Positions 25,933 to 34,650 of a DNA stretch of 64,000 nucleotides are shown one piece after another (position 1 is the stretch's first letter; the number at the start of each line of letters is the position of its first letter). Under the pieces are notes generated by a model. It was not told the origin of the DNA, made no database searches, and worked only from the letters and a program-made list of their open reading frames with translations. Origin of the DNA: UBA6814 sp040753075 (GTDB lineage: Bacteria; Desulfobacterota; Desulfovibrionia; Desulfovibrionales; Desulfovibrionaceae); NCBI GenBank assembly GCA_040753075.1, contig JBFMHA010000010.1:1-64000 (forward strand). Reading direction: 5' to 3'. A program made the translations under genes and the position numbers.

Positions 25933-25968
25933 TTTCTGGCTAAAAAAGATTCCCCCTATCCCCCGCCC
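25933..25968 (-). terminator. imperfect hairpin between polA and the aminotransferase
   Basis: GGGGGAAAC and GATTCCCCC can pair around an A/T-rich loop with a run of six A on the plus strand. It lies between the polA stop (26064) and the next start (25893), both genes being on the minus strand, so it may separate the transcripts. Confidence 0.35.
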
Positions 25969-26063
25969 CCCTGTCCCCCTTCTAAAACCGCCATCGATTT
26001 GGGTCCGTGGCTGGGGGAGGCCACCTTTACCTCGGGAGGCGTTGGGGCGCAAGGGCTGGGCGA

Positions 26064-28697
26064 CTAGTGCGCCTCGGCCCAGGTTGCGCCGACGCCATGA
26101 TCGGCCACCAGGGGGACCTTGAGGTCGGCCACCCCGGCCATGAGGGAGGCCAGGCGGGCGGCCGCGGCAGGGGCCGTGTCGGCCGGGGCCTCCAGCAGGA
26201 GCTCGTCGTGCACCTGGAGGATGAGCCGCGCCCCCAGCCGGGCCAGCTCCGGGTCCCGGTGCGCGGCCAGCATGGCCAGCTTGATGACGTCCGCGGCGCT
26301 GCCCTGGATCAGGGTGTTCACCGCCTGCCGCCGGGCCTGGGCGCGCAGGTTGTCGTTGCGCGAGGTGATGTCCGGCAGGAGCCGCCGCCGGCCGGCCAGG
26401 GTGGTCACGTGCCCGGTCTCGACGGTGTGCCGCTCCACCGACTCGTAGAAGGCCTTGAGCCCGGACAGCCGCTCGAAATACCGCTCGATGAAGGCCTTGG
26501 CCTCCTTGAGCGGGATGGCCAGCTCCTGGGCCAGCTTCTGCGGCCCCATGCCGTAGATCAGCCCGAAATTGATGGTCTTGGCCCCCCGCCGCTCGTCGGG
26601 CGTGACCTCGGCCGGCTCCTTGTCGTGCAGCAGCGCCGCGGTGCGGGCGTGGATGTCCTCGCCCCGGGTGAAGGCGTTGACCAGGGCCGGCTCCCCGGAG
26701 AAGTGGGCCAGCACCCGCAGCTCCACCTGGGAGTAGTCCGCGGACACCAGGAGCCGGCCTTCGGGCGCGCGGAAGCAGGCCCGCATCCGCTTGCCCAGGT
26801 CGCCGCGGATGGGGATGTTCTGCAGGTTGGGGTCCGAGCTGGAGAGCCGGCCCGTGGCCGTGGCGGTCTGGTGGAAGGTGGTGTGGATGCGGCCGTCCTC
26901 CCCGGCCAGGCGGGGCAGGGGCTCCAGGTAGGTGGAGCGCAGCTTCTCCAGCTTCCGGAACTCCAGGATGTCGGCCACCATGGGGTGCTCGGCCGAGAGC
27001 TTCTCCAGCACCTCCACCGCGGTGGACAGGGCCCCGCCCCCGGTGCGGCCCCGGGGCTTGAGCCCCAGCCGGTTGAACAGGACCTCGGCCATCTGCTGCG
27101 AGGAGCGCAGGTTGAACTCCCCCCCGGCCTGGGCGTAGATGCGCGCCGTGAGGTCGGCGAGCCCCTGCTCCGCCTCGGCCAGGAACGCGGCGAAGGCCGC
27201 CCGGTCGATGGGCAGCCCGGCCCGCTCCATGTCCACCAGCACCCGGGCCAGGGGCAGCTCCAGGTCGCGGTACAGATCCAGAAGACCCGCAGCAGTAAGG
27301 CGGGCAGGCAGAGCGGCCCCCAGGTCCCGGGCCGCCCGGGCCTGGCCCGGGGGCGCGGCGGCCAGGAGCTCCGGCCCCAGGCGGCGCAGCACGTGCTCCA
27401 GGTCGTAGCTGCGCTGCTCCGGGTCCAGGAGATAGGCGGCCAGGCCCAGGTCCATGACCCGGGCCTCGGGCAGGGCGTCCCAGGCCGGATCCGCGGCCAG
27501 GAGCGCCTTCCAGGACGGGACCGCCAGCAGGTCCGCCCCGGCCAGCCGGGCGGCCAGGTCGGCGGCGGCGCAGCGGCAGCGCCACTCGTCCTCCGGGTCG
27601 GAGCCCGCCGCGACCAGCACGGTCCCGTCCTGCGGAACCAGGCCTGCGGCCCGGCCCGCGGGATCGGGCAGGTCCGCGGCGGAAGCCGCCTCCCGCGCCG
27701 GCTCGCCCTGCCCCGGGCTGGCCGGGGGCGCGAGCAGGGAGAACTGCTCCACGGTTTTAGGCTTTCCGGCCTTGCCGGCCGCGGGTTCCGGCGCCACGGC
27801 CCCGGCCAGGGCGGGCAGCAGCTCCCTGAACTCGCGCTGCACCTGGCGCAGACCGTACTCCTCCAGGAACGCGGCCAGCCGGCCGGCCTGCACCGGACCC
27901 GGGGCCAGGTCGTCCAGCCGCACCCCGGCCGGAATCAGGTCCGTGCGCAGCCGGGTGAGCTGCCGGTAGGTGAAGAGCGCGTCTATATGGGCGGATATCC
28001 TGTCGCGCAGCGCGGGCTTGAGGCGGTCCAGGTGGTCGCGCAGGTGCTCCAGGCTGGGGTGCTCGGCCATGATGGACAGGGCGGTCTTGGGTCCCACCCC
28101 GGGCGCCCCCGGGATGTTGTCGCTGGAGTCGCCGGTCAGGGCCTGGAAGTCCGGCCACTGGCCGGGGTCCAGGCCGGTCTCCGACCGGAAGTCCGCCAGG
28201 GTGGAGACCTTGTCCGTCTTGGCGCCCGGATCCCAGAGCACCACCCGCTCGTCCAGGCACTGCTTGAGGTCCTTGTCCGAGCCCACCAGCACCACCGGCC
28301 GCTCGGCCTTGAACCCATCGGCCAGGGAGGCCATGATGTCGTCGGCCTCGCAGCCCGCGGACACCAGGAGGGGCAGGCCGAGCAGCCGCACCCCCTCCTT
28401 CAGGGGCTCGATCTGGGCCACCAGGCCCTCGGGCGCGGGCGGCCGCTGGGCCTTGTATTCGGGATAGAGCTCGTGCCGGAAGGTCGGCCCCTTGCCGTCC
28501 AGGATGAAGGCCAGGCGGGCGGGCCTCTCCTCGCGCAGCAGCCGGAAGAGCAGGCGCAGCACGATGTGCAGCACGCTGGTGGGGAACCCGTCGGCCCGCT
28601 TGAGGTCCGGATGGGCGTAGTAGGCCCGGTAGAGGAAGGAGGAGCCGTCCACCAGGTAGGCGGGCTGGGCCAGGTTCAGGCGCTGGGCGAGGGACAT
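26064..28697 (-). CDS. polA: DNA polymerase I
   Basis: This is an 877-residue Pol I for repair and Okazaki-fragment processing. Residues 1-290 are the 5'-3' exonuclease (L-V-D-G-S-S-F-L-Y-R-A-Y-Y, G-C-E-A-D-D, V-G-S-D-K-D-L, G-D-S-S-D-N-I-P-G). Residues about 320-480 occupy the proofreading domain position but lack the D-x-E metal motif, so 3'-5' exonuclease is probably lost. The polymerase domain has S-A-D-Y-S-Q-V-E-L-R-V-L-A-H (motif A), R-R-G-A-K-T-I-N-F-G-L-I-Y-G-M (motif B) and Q-V-H-D-E-L-L-L-E (motif C). The ATG at 28697 follows an AGGAG. Confidence 0.98.
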   Translation of the reverse strand: MSLAQRLNLAQPAYLVDGSSFLYRAYYAHPDLKRADGFPTSVLHIVLRLLFRLLREERPARLAFILDGKGPTFRHELYPEYKAQRPPAPEGLVAQIEPLKEGVRLLGLPLLVSAGCEADDIMASLADGFKAERPVVLVGSDKDLKQCLDERVVLWDPGAKTDKVSTLADFRSETGLDPGQWPDFQALTGDSSDNIPGAPGVGPKTALSIMAEHPSLEHLRDHLDRLKPALRDRISAHIDALFTYRQLTRLRTDLIPAGVRLDDLAPGPVQAGRLAAFLEEYGLRQVQREFRELLPALAGAVAPEPAAGKAGKPKTVEQFSLLAPPASPGQGEPAREAASAADLPDPAGRAAGLVPQDGTVLVAAGSDPEDEWRCRCAAADLAARLAGADLLAVPSWKALLAADPAWDALPEARVMDLGLAAYLLDPEQRSYDLEHVLRRLGPELLAAAPPGQARAARDLGAALPARLTAAGLLDLYRDLELPLARVLVDMERAGLPIDRAAFAAFLAEAEQGLADLTARIYAQAGGEFNLRSSQQMAEVLFNRLGLKPRGRTGGGALSTAVEVLEKLSAEHPMVADILEFRKLEKLRSTYLEPLPRLAGEDGRIHTTFHQTATATGRLSSSDPNLQNIPIRGDLGKRMRACFRAPEGRLLVSADYSQVELRVLAHFSGEPALVNAFTRGEDIHARTAALLHDKEPAEVTPDERRGAKTINFGLIYGMGPQKLAQELAIPLKEAKAFIERYFERLSGLKAFYESVERHTVETGHVTTLAGRRRLLPDITSRNDNLRAQARRQAVNTLIQGSAADVIKLAMLAAHRDPELARLGARLILQVHDELLLEAPADTAPAAAARLASLMAGVADLKVPLVADHGVGATWAEAH

Positions 28698-28713
28698 GGG
28701 GGCTCCTGGTCGG

Positions 28714-29751
28714 TTACTCGGACGGGGGCGGCTCAGGCCTGAAACCCACCGGGCATACGCCCGGAGCGGTGGGACTGTGGAAGCGCCGGGACTGGATGCG
28801 GCTCCAGAGGAAGTCCCCCAGGTCCTCCCCCCCGGCCGCGGACACCGGGAACTCGGCCCGGGCCATGGACCTGTGCCCCCCGGCCGAGCCCAGGTCGCCG
28901 AACAGGCGCACCGCGGCCTTGCCCATGTCCCGGCGCAGGCCGTCCCCGCGGAAGATGGCCACGACCGTGTCCCCCACCCTGCCGCACACCAGCACCGAGC
29001 CCACGCCCTGGATGCGCAGGAAGAAATCCGCCAGCACCACCAGGAGGTCCGGCTCCTCCATCTCCCCCAGGTAGGCGTACAGCCCGTGACCCACCCGGAC
29101 CATGCGCTCCAGGGCGCGGGGGAAATGGACGAGCCACTCGGGCCGGAACTCGGAGCGGTGGATCTTGCGCAGGAGCGGCTGGTTGGCGCGGCGCGACAGA
29201 TACTGGAAGGCCCGCACGTCCACGTCGGCGAAGGGCCGCTCGAAACTCTGGGTGTCGGCCTTGATGGCGTAGAGCAGGGCCGTGGCCAGGAGCATGCCCG
29301 GCCGGATCCTCAGGTTGTAGAGGTACTCGGTCATGCGGGTGGCCACCGCGCCGTAGCCGGCGCAGATGTCAACGTACTCCGCCCGGACCGGGCGCTCAGC
29401 GCTCGCCGGATGGTGGTCGATGCAGATGGCGATGTCCCGGGCCGCGAACTCCGGATGGTGGTGGGGCTGGGAGTCCACCAGGGCGAACCGGTCGTACTGC
29501 GCGGCCAGGTTGGGCGTCAGCTTCCTGACCGGGATGCGCAGGGAGGAGATCATCTCCAGGTTGTCCGGCCGGGTGATCTCGTTGACCCGGGCGATGGCCG
29601 CGTCCTCCACCCGGTGGGCCATGATCCGCTTGAGGGCCATGGCCGAGGCCAGGGCGTCCGGGTCGGCGTTGACCAGGATGCACCAGCGCTGCTCCTTGGA
29701 GAACATGTCCAGGAGCCTGGGGAGCTGGGGTATCTTGCGGAAGAAGGCCAT
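28714..29751 (-). CDS. DHH/DHHA1-family phosphoesterase (NrnA/RecJ-like)
   Basis: This 345-residue protein has the DHH catalytic motifs: N-A-D-P-D-A-L-A-S-A near residue 28, V-D-S-Q-P-H-H-H near 92 and I-D-H-H-P near 114, binding two Mn2+. The C-terminal DHHA1 part has the substrate loop G-G-H-R-S-M-A-R-A-E-F-P. NrnA-type enzymes degrade nanoRNA or cyclic dinucleotide products; the exact substrate cannot be read. The N-terminal 20 residues are a short extension. It lies between cobU and polA, 8 bp and 16 bp apart, so it may be co-transcribed with both. Confidence 0.9.
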   Translation of the reverse strand: MAFFRKIPQLPRLLDMFSKEQRWCILVNADPDALASAMALKRIMAHRVEDAAIARVNEITRPDNLEMISSLRIPVRKLTPNLAAQYDRFALVDSQPHHHPEFAARDIAICIDHHPASAERPVRAEYVDICAGYGAVATRMTEYLYNLRIRPGMLLATALLYAIKADTQSFERPFADVDVRAFQYLSRRANQPLLRKIHRSEFRPEWLVHFPRALERMVRVGHGLYAYLGEMEEPDLLVVLADFFLRIQGVGSVLVCGRVGDTVVAIFRGDGLRRDMGKAAVRLFGDLGSAGGHRSMARAEFPVSAAGGEDLGDFLWSRIQSRRFHSPTAPGVCPVGFRPEPPPSE

Positions 29752-29759
29752 GGAATCCC

Positions 29760-30266
29760 TTATTCGGCCTGCGGCAGGGGCAGCGCCCGGCCGGCGACGG
29801 CCAGGAAGGCCCGGTCCGCCCGGCCGGCCAGGGCCTGGTTCAGGCCGCCCAGGCTGCGCACGAAGGCGCGGGTCGCCGCGTCCGCGGCCACCGGCCCCAG
29901 GCCCACCTCGCAGGACACCAGGGTCACGGCCGCGTCCCCGGCCCGGTCCAGGACCGCCAGCAGGGCTGCGGTGCGCTCCTCCTCGCGTCCCCGGCAGGCG
30001 TAGAGCCAGAAGTCCAGGCTGTCCACCAGCACCGCCCGGCAGGCCTCCAGGCCGCGGACCAGGACCTCGGGCAGGTCCGACCCGGCCTCGGCCACCCGCA
30101 GCCCGGCCGGACGGGCCAGGCGGTGGGCCAGGATCTGGGCCCGGAACCCGGGGTCCAGGGCCTTGCCCGTGACCACCGCCAGGTGCGGCCCGGCGTCGGC
30201 CAGGAAGGCCCGCTGGGCCAGGGCCGACTTGCCCGAGCGCTCGCCGCCCAGAAAGAGCCGGATCAC
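29760..30266 (-). CDS. cobU: adenosylcobinamide kinase / adenosylcobinamide-phosphate guanylyltransferase (CobU/CobP)
   Basis: This 168-residue enzyme phosphorylates cobinamide and then transfers GMP to it in cobamide assembly. The P-loop is G-G-E-R-S-G-K-S at residues 7-14. The GMP-accepting His lies in L-A-H-R-L-A-R-P-A-G, followed by V-L-V-D-S-L-D-F-W-L, V-S-C-E-V-G-L-G and G-G-L-N-Q-A-L-A. The GTG start at 30266 overlaps the stop of cbiR (GTGA), so the two are translationally coupled. The pair suggests remodelling: CbiR makes cobinamide, which CobU reactivates. Confidence 0.9.
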   Translation of the reverse strand: MIRLFLGGERSGKSALAQRAFLADAGPHLAVVTGKALDPGFRAQILAHRLARPAGLRVAEAGSDLPEVLVRGLEACRAVLVDSLDFWLYACRGREEERTAALLAVLDRAGDAAVTLVSCEVGLGPVAADAATRAFVRSLGGLNQALAGRADRAFLAVAGRALPLPQAE

Positions 30267-31075
30267 CGGGCCAGCCCCCAGTCCGCTGTCCAGGACGCCA
30301 GGCACTCCAGGGAGCGCGCCAGTCCCTCCACGTTGAAGACCTCCACGGTCAGGGTCGCCTCCCGGGGCAGCCGCGCGAGCCAGCGCCGCAGCAGGTCCCG
30401 GCCGGCCCCGCTCAGCCGGTCCAGGGGCAGGTGCTCGTCCCCCCGGCCCGGGGCCGAGAGGTGGAGCATCCCCACCCGGCCGAAATCCAGGGACTCGGCC
30501 GCAGGCCCGTGACCATAGGCCATGGCGTGGCCCAAGTCCAGGCACAGGCCCAGGCCCGCGGTCCGGGCCGGGCCGTCCAGGGACTCGGGGCCGTGCAGCG
30601 CGGTGTTCTCCAGGAGCAGCGGCGCGTCCTGCCCCGCATCCCGCCAGCGCTCCGCAATCCGGGGAAGCAGCCCCAGGTCCCGGGGCGGATGGAGCACGAA
30701 GGCCCGGGGCGCGAGGAAGGCCGCCTTGGCGGCCAGGGCCAGCGCGGCATCCATGGCCGGCCCCGGACCCTGGTCCCAGGGCAGGTCCAGGGGCAGGTGG
30801 ACGTGGTAGGCCAGGCCCAGGCCCGTCAGCCAGGGCGGCAGGTCGTCAGGCCCGTAGTCCAGGCAGGAGCGGGTCTCCAGGAAGAGCAGGGCGACCTCCT
30901 CCACCAGGCCGTCAAGGAACCGGCAGTTGTCGGCCACCCCTGCCGGAATCGTGAAGGAGGGGGCCGCCACCCGCCAGGGCAAGTCCTTCAGTTTTGCTTG
31001 GAGTTGCCGATAAGAGTCGCAAAGGCCCTTGCCGGCAGGTTCTGCCCGGTGATGGGACGGAATGAGCGGGGTCAT
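30263..31075 (-). CDS. cbiR: cobamide-remodelling phosphodiesterase (CbiR-like)
   Basis: This is a 270-residue AP-endonuclease-2/xylose-isomerase-like TIM-barrel protein. The start R-V-A-A-P-S-F-T-I-P-A-G-V-A-D-N-C-R-F-L and E-V-A-L-L-F-L-E-T match my memory of CbiR, which hydrolyses the lower-ligand loop of cobamides so they can be rebuilt. Possible metal ligands are His in Y-H-V-H-L-P, L-H-P-P, E-N-T and D-L-G-H-A. It is coupled to cobU by an overlapping stop/start, which supports a cobamide role. ATG 31075 was chosen over 31111 because the first 12 codons are poorly family-like. The exact family call is moderately certain. Confidence 0.72.
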   Translation of the reverse strand: MTPLIPSHHRAEPAGKGLCDSYRQLQAKLKDLPWRVAAPSFTIPAGVADNCRFLDGLVEEVALLFLETRSCLDYGPDDLPPWLTGLGLAYHVHLPLDLPWDQGPGPAMDAALALAAKAAFLAPRAFVLHPPRDLGLLPRIAERWRDAGQDAPLLLENTALHGPESLDGPARTAGLGLCLDLGHAMAYGHGPAAESLDFGRVGMLHLSAPGRGDEHLPLDRLSGAGRDLLRRWLARLPREATLTVEVFNVEGLARSLECLASWTADWGLAR

Positions 31076-31164
31076 GGCCGCAGCGGCTCGTGATCCTTGG
31101 CGAACCAGCACCGGGAACGGGTCTTGCTTGGTCTGGGCAACGGCCCTAGGCCGCGGAGTTCGCC

Positions 31165-31311
31165 ATGAAAAGACTGCGCCGCGCCCTGCAACACCTGCTC
31201 AACCCGCTCCATCTCTATTGCCGCCTGCGCGATTTCGGGGTGGGCACACTCAAGGCCCAGCGCATGTGCGGGGCCTACGAACGGCTCGTGTACCGGCTTT
31301 TCAGCCTGTAG
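31165..31311 (+). CDS. 48-residue basic small protein, unknown
   Basis: An ATG at 31165 opens a frame of 49 codons ending TAG at 31311, on the strand opposite to both neighbours. It encodes a basic, amphipathic peptide (M-K-R-L-R-R-A-L-Q-H-L-L-N-P-L-H-L-Y-C-R) with two cysteines (19 and 35) and a C-terminal Tyr/Leu/Phe-rich end. I recall similar short proteins in Desulfovibrio genomes but cannot name a family. A GGAG lies at the right distance upstream. The use of charged and aromatic codons looks real rather than a shadow, since no gene is on the other strand here. Confidence 0.6.
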   Translation: MKRLRRALQHLLNPLHLYCRLRDFGVGTLKAQRMCGAYERLVYRLFSL

Positions 31312-31379
31312 GGCTCCAGACCGTCCCCTCCCTGATGCGGTGAACCGCCGCGCCCTCTCCCCTTCCATCCGTTTCCGGC

Positions 31380-34300
31380 TCAGCCCAGGAGGTCCAGCTG
31401 CCTGGCGGTGCTCACGGTGTGCCCCACCAGCCGGGTGCGGGTCATGAACGCCTCGGGCAGGTCCGCCAGGAAGCGCGAGGGCGCCAGGCGCAGCTCCCGG
31501 CCGTACATGTCGCGGCGGGCGGCGTGGGACAGGAAGAGCCGCCGCCGGGCCCGGGTCAGGCCCACGTAGAGGAGCCGCCGCTCCTCGGCCAGGGCCGCGT
31601 CGGACAGGCCCAGGTCGTCCCCGGCCTGGCCGGCCAGGAACCCCGCGCCGGCGAAGGGCAGGATCCCGTCCTCCAGGGCGGGCAGGAACACCGCGGAGAA
31701 CTCCAGCCCCTTGGCCGCGTGCAGGGTCATGACCTGCACCTTCTCGGCCTTGGCCCGCACCAGGTCGGCCTCGGTCTGCAGGTGCACCCAGTTGAGCAGC
31801 CCGGCCCAGCCCCCGTGCTCCTCGAAGGACTTCCGGAGCTGGCGGAACACCGGCCCCTGCCAGAACAGCCGGTCGAAGGGCGCGATGTCCTGGAGGTAGG
31901 CGGCCAGGCCCCGGGGCCCCTGGCCCACCACCTTGCTGGGAATCTGCACCGGAGCCGACTCGTCGCCGCCGGCCAGGCCCAGGAACCGGCCCGCCGCGTC
32001 CAGGATGGCCGCGGCCCGGGAGTCGGACCAGAAGGCCTCGGTCTCCGGGGCCCCGGCCGGCACCCCGGCCCGGGACAGGCTGTGCAGGATGGGCCGGACC
32101 AGGGAGCGCGCCCGCACCAGCACCGCGATGTCCCCGGGGGCCAGGGACTCGCCCGCGTCCCCGGCGTCGGCCAGGGAATGGCTGGTGGCCCCCAGCAGCT
32201 CGCGCACCCGCTCGGCGATCCAGGAGGCCTCGTGCCCGGCCCCGGGCGCGGCGAACAGCCTGATATCCGCGGGCGCGTCGGCCTTGGCGGCCAGCTTCGG
32301 CGCGGCGGGCAGGAGCGCCGCGGCCAGGTCCAGCACCGCCTGGGAGGACCGGAAATTCTCGGCCAGGGTCACCCGGGTGGGCTCGGCCCAGGCCTGGGCC
32401 ATGGCCTCCGCCCGGCCGGCCACCGCGCCCCGGAAGGAATAGATGGACTGGTGGGGGTCGCCGATGGCGAAGAGCCCCTGCCCGCCCTCCGGGGCCAGGG
32501 CCGAGACCAGGGCCAGCTGGAGGGGGGTGAGGTCCTGCACCTCGTCCACCAGCACCTGGGTGTAGGGATTGGCCCAGATGCCCGCCTGGATCTGCTCCAG
32601 CCAGAAGACGAGCAGGTCGGTGTAGTCGGCCAGGTTCCAGGATTCCTTGTGCTTGGCGTAGGCGTGGGCCAGGTCCTTGAGGTCCTCGCCCAGGGGCTCC
32701 TGCCGCTCCCGGGCCAGGGCCAGTTCGGTCCAGGCCCGCTTGAGCCGGGGGCCGGCCAGGCCGGGGTTGGCCTCGCCGAAGAGCCGGCGGGCGGCGTCCT
32801 CGTCCAGCACCACCGGGGCCTCGCCCCAGGACTGGACCCAGCACTCGAAGGCCAGGGCGTGCAGGGTGTCGGCCCGGGGCAGGGCCGCGGCCGCGCCGCA
32901 CAGGTCCATGAGCCGGCGGCGCAGCTCCTCGGCCGCCCGGCGGGTGAAGGTCACGGCCAGGATGTGCCGGGCCGGGACCCCGCGCTCCATGAGCGCCTGC
33001 GCGCGTCCCACCAGGGTGTGGGTCTTGCCCGTGCCCGGACCGGCCAGGACCAGCACCGGCCCGGGGCCGGCGGTGAGCGCCGTGCGCTGGGCGGGGTTGT
33101 AGTCCTGCCGCTCCCGGTCCGGGGCCTTCCGGCCGGCCGCCGGGAGCAGGGTCCCGGCCGGGGCCGGGGCGGCCTGGGGCCGGCGGGACCGGGTCTCGGC
33201 CAGCTCCACCAGGCCCTTGCCCGCGGCCATCTCCTTGCGCTCCTTGGGAGTGAACAGGGAGATGACCCCGAAGCGGCCGTCGAAGCCCGGGTCCTTGTAC
33301 ACCTCGCCCCGCCGCATGCGGGACAGGGCCTCGGCCAGGGGCCGGGAAACCTTGGCGAGGTCCTCGGGCGGCGTATGCTGCAGGACGTCCAGTTCGGACC
33401 CGAAGCGGGTCACCAGGCGGGCGTAGAAGGCCTTGACCCCCTTGGTGTTGGGGCCCTGGCCCAGCACCTCGCCCAGCACCTCGGCCAGGGGGATGAGGGA
33501 CACGAAGCCCGGCCGGCCCGGGGGCTGCTGCGGCGCGCTCCGGTCGGCCAGCTCCAGGACCCGGGAGAGCACGCCCACGGTGAGCGGCCTGCCGCACGCC
33601 GGGCACAGCCCGCCCCGGGCGCGGGTCTCCTCGGGCTCCAGCACCACGCTGCAGTCGCGGTGGCCGTCCAGGTGGTACTTGCCCTCCTCGGGGAAGAACT
33701 CCAGGGTGCCCAGGAACTCGTTGCCCAGGCCCTCGCCCTTGAGCGCGGCCCGGATGCCGGCGAAGGACCGCTCCCCGCTGAAGAGGTTGGCCTCGCGGCC
33801 CAGCTTCTCCCCGGAATGGGCGTCGGAGTTGGAGATCATGCGGAAGCGGTCCAGGGCGGACCACATCCAGTTCATGGCCGGGTCCGAGGACAGCCCGGTC
33901 TCCATGGCGAAGATCTCGCCGGACAGGTCGCCGAAGCACTCCTCCACCGAGTCGAACCCGGACTTGGACCCGAACAGGGAGAACCAGGGCGTCCAGATGT
34001 GGGCAGGCGCCAGGAAGGCGCCCTGGCCCAGGCCCAGCACCATCTCCAGGAGGTCGCGGGCGGGCAGGCCCAGGATGGGCCGGCCGTCCGAGGCCAGGTT
34101 GCCCACCTGGGACAGCTTGGCAGAGAGGCGGCGGGCGGCGTCCAGGTCGGGGACGTAGACCAGGTTGTGGATCTTCCGGGTCCTGCCCCCGCTCTTGTAG
34201 ATGGAGCTGATCTCGGCCGAGAGCATGAACCGGACGTTGCCCGGCAGGGGGTAGCCGTCCAGCCAGGGGATCTCCCGGGTCAGGTTCTTCTGGTTCTTGA

Positions 34301-34499
34301 GCCGGTAGAGCCCGGAGCCGTCGGGCTCCAGGTGCTCCTCGATCTCCTCCTGCCAGCCGGGATGGGTGAAGTCGCCGGTGGCCAGCACGCCCAGCCCCTT
34401 GACCCGGGCCCAGGCGGCCAGGAGGCGCAGGCCCAGGGCCTTGCTGGTGGCCCGGGAATGGCGGGAATGGATGTGCAGGTCGGCGCGGAACTGTTGCAT
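31380..34499 (-). CDS. PHP-domain (TIGR00375-like) and UvrD-family helicase fusion
   Basis: This is a 1039-residue fusion. Residues 1-430 match the PHP-family protein called TIGR00375: D-L-H-I-H-S-R-H-S-R-A-T-S-K, G-D-F-T-H-P-G-W, I-S-N-S-D-A-H-S-G metal site and a C-P-A-C zinc-like pair near 290. Residues about 480-1039 are a UvrD/Rep/PcrA helicase: Walker A G-P-G-T-G-K-T-H-T-L, D-E-V-Q-D-L (Walker B variant of DExQ), G-D-P-H-Q-S-I-Y-S-F-R-G, L-A-E-N-F-R-S, M-T-L-H-A-A-K-G-L-E-F and V-G-L-T-R-A-R-R-R-L. The PHP half may be a phosphoesterase or nuclease; the fusion suggests DNA repair. A very good promoter lies about 90 bp upstream. Confidence 0.92.
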   Translation of the reverse strand: MQQFRADLHIHSRHSRATSKALGLRLLAAWARVKGLGVLATGDFTHPGWQEEIEEHLEPDGSGLYRLKNQKNLTREIPWLDGYPLPGNVRFMLSAEISSIYKSGGRTRKIHNLVYVPDLDAARRLSAKLSQVGNLASDGRPILGLPARDLLEMVLGLGQGAFLAPAHIWTPWFSLFGSKSGFDSVEECFGDLSGEIFAMETGLSSDPAMNWMWSALDRFRMISNSDAHSGEKLGREANLFSGERSFAGIRAALKGEGLGNEFLGTLEFFPEEGKYHLDGHRDCSVVLEPEETRARGGLCPACGRPLTVGVLSRVLELADRSAPQQPPGRPGFVSLIPLAEVLGEVLGQGPNTKGVKAFYARLVTRFGSELDVLQHTPPEDLAKVSRPLAEALSRMRRGEVYKDPGFDGRFGVISLFTPKERKEMAAGKGLVELAETRSRRPQAAPAPAGTLLPAAGRKAPDRERQDYNPAQRTALTAGPGPVLVLAGPGTGKTHTLVGRAQALMERGVPARHILAVTFTRRAAEELRRRLMDLCGAAAALPRADTLHALAFECWVQSWGEAPVVLDEDAARRLFGEANPGLAGPRLKRAWTELALARERQEPLGEDLKDLAHAYAKHKESWNLADYTDLLVFWLEQIQAGIWANPYTQVLVDEVQDLTPLQLALVSALAPEGGQGLFAIGDPHQSIYSFRGAVAGRAEAMAQAWAEPTRVTLAENFRSSQAVLDLAAALLPAAPKLAAKADAPADIRLFAAPGAGHEASWIAERVRELLGATSHSLADAGDAGESLAPGDIAVLVRARSLVRPILHSLSRAGVPAGAPETEAFWSDSRAAAILDAAGRFLGLAGGDESAPVQIPSKVVGQGPRGLAAYLQDIAPFDRLFWQGPVFRQLRKSFEEHGGWAGLLNWVHLQTEADLVRAKAEKVQVMTLHAAKGLEFSAVFLPALEDGILPFAGAGFLAGQAGDDLGLSDAALAEERRLLYVGLTRARRRLFLSHAARRDMYGRELRLAPSRFLADLPEAFMTRTRLVGHTVSTARQLDLLG

Positions 34500-34589
34500 G
34501 TGCGGCGTCGAATCTCGGTGCTTGCGGCCGGCAGCGCGCGGCCCTGCGGCAAAACCCCCGGAAATCCCGGGGAATCGCGGTTCCGGGGG

Positions 34590-34618
34590 ACTATACGGCC
34601 AAGCGGCCCTGACGGCAA
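34590..34618 (-). promoter_or_regulatory. sigma70 promoter of the PHP-UvrD gene
   Basis: On the minus strand TTGCCG (34613-34618) and TATAGT (34590-34595) are 17 bp apart, 91 bp before the start codon at 34499. Confidence 0.6.
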
Positions 34619-34650
34619 GGACGGAAAAGGACCGGAAGGGACGGCCGGGC

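Noticed and set aside
31076..31164. A cobalamin riboswitch near cbiR/cobU
   Set aside because: The 90 bp upstream do not contain a B12-box-like element or adequate stems, and the space is too small.
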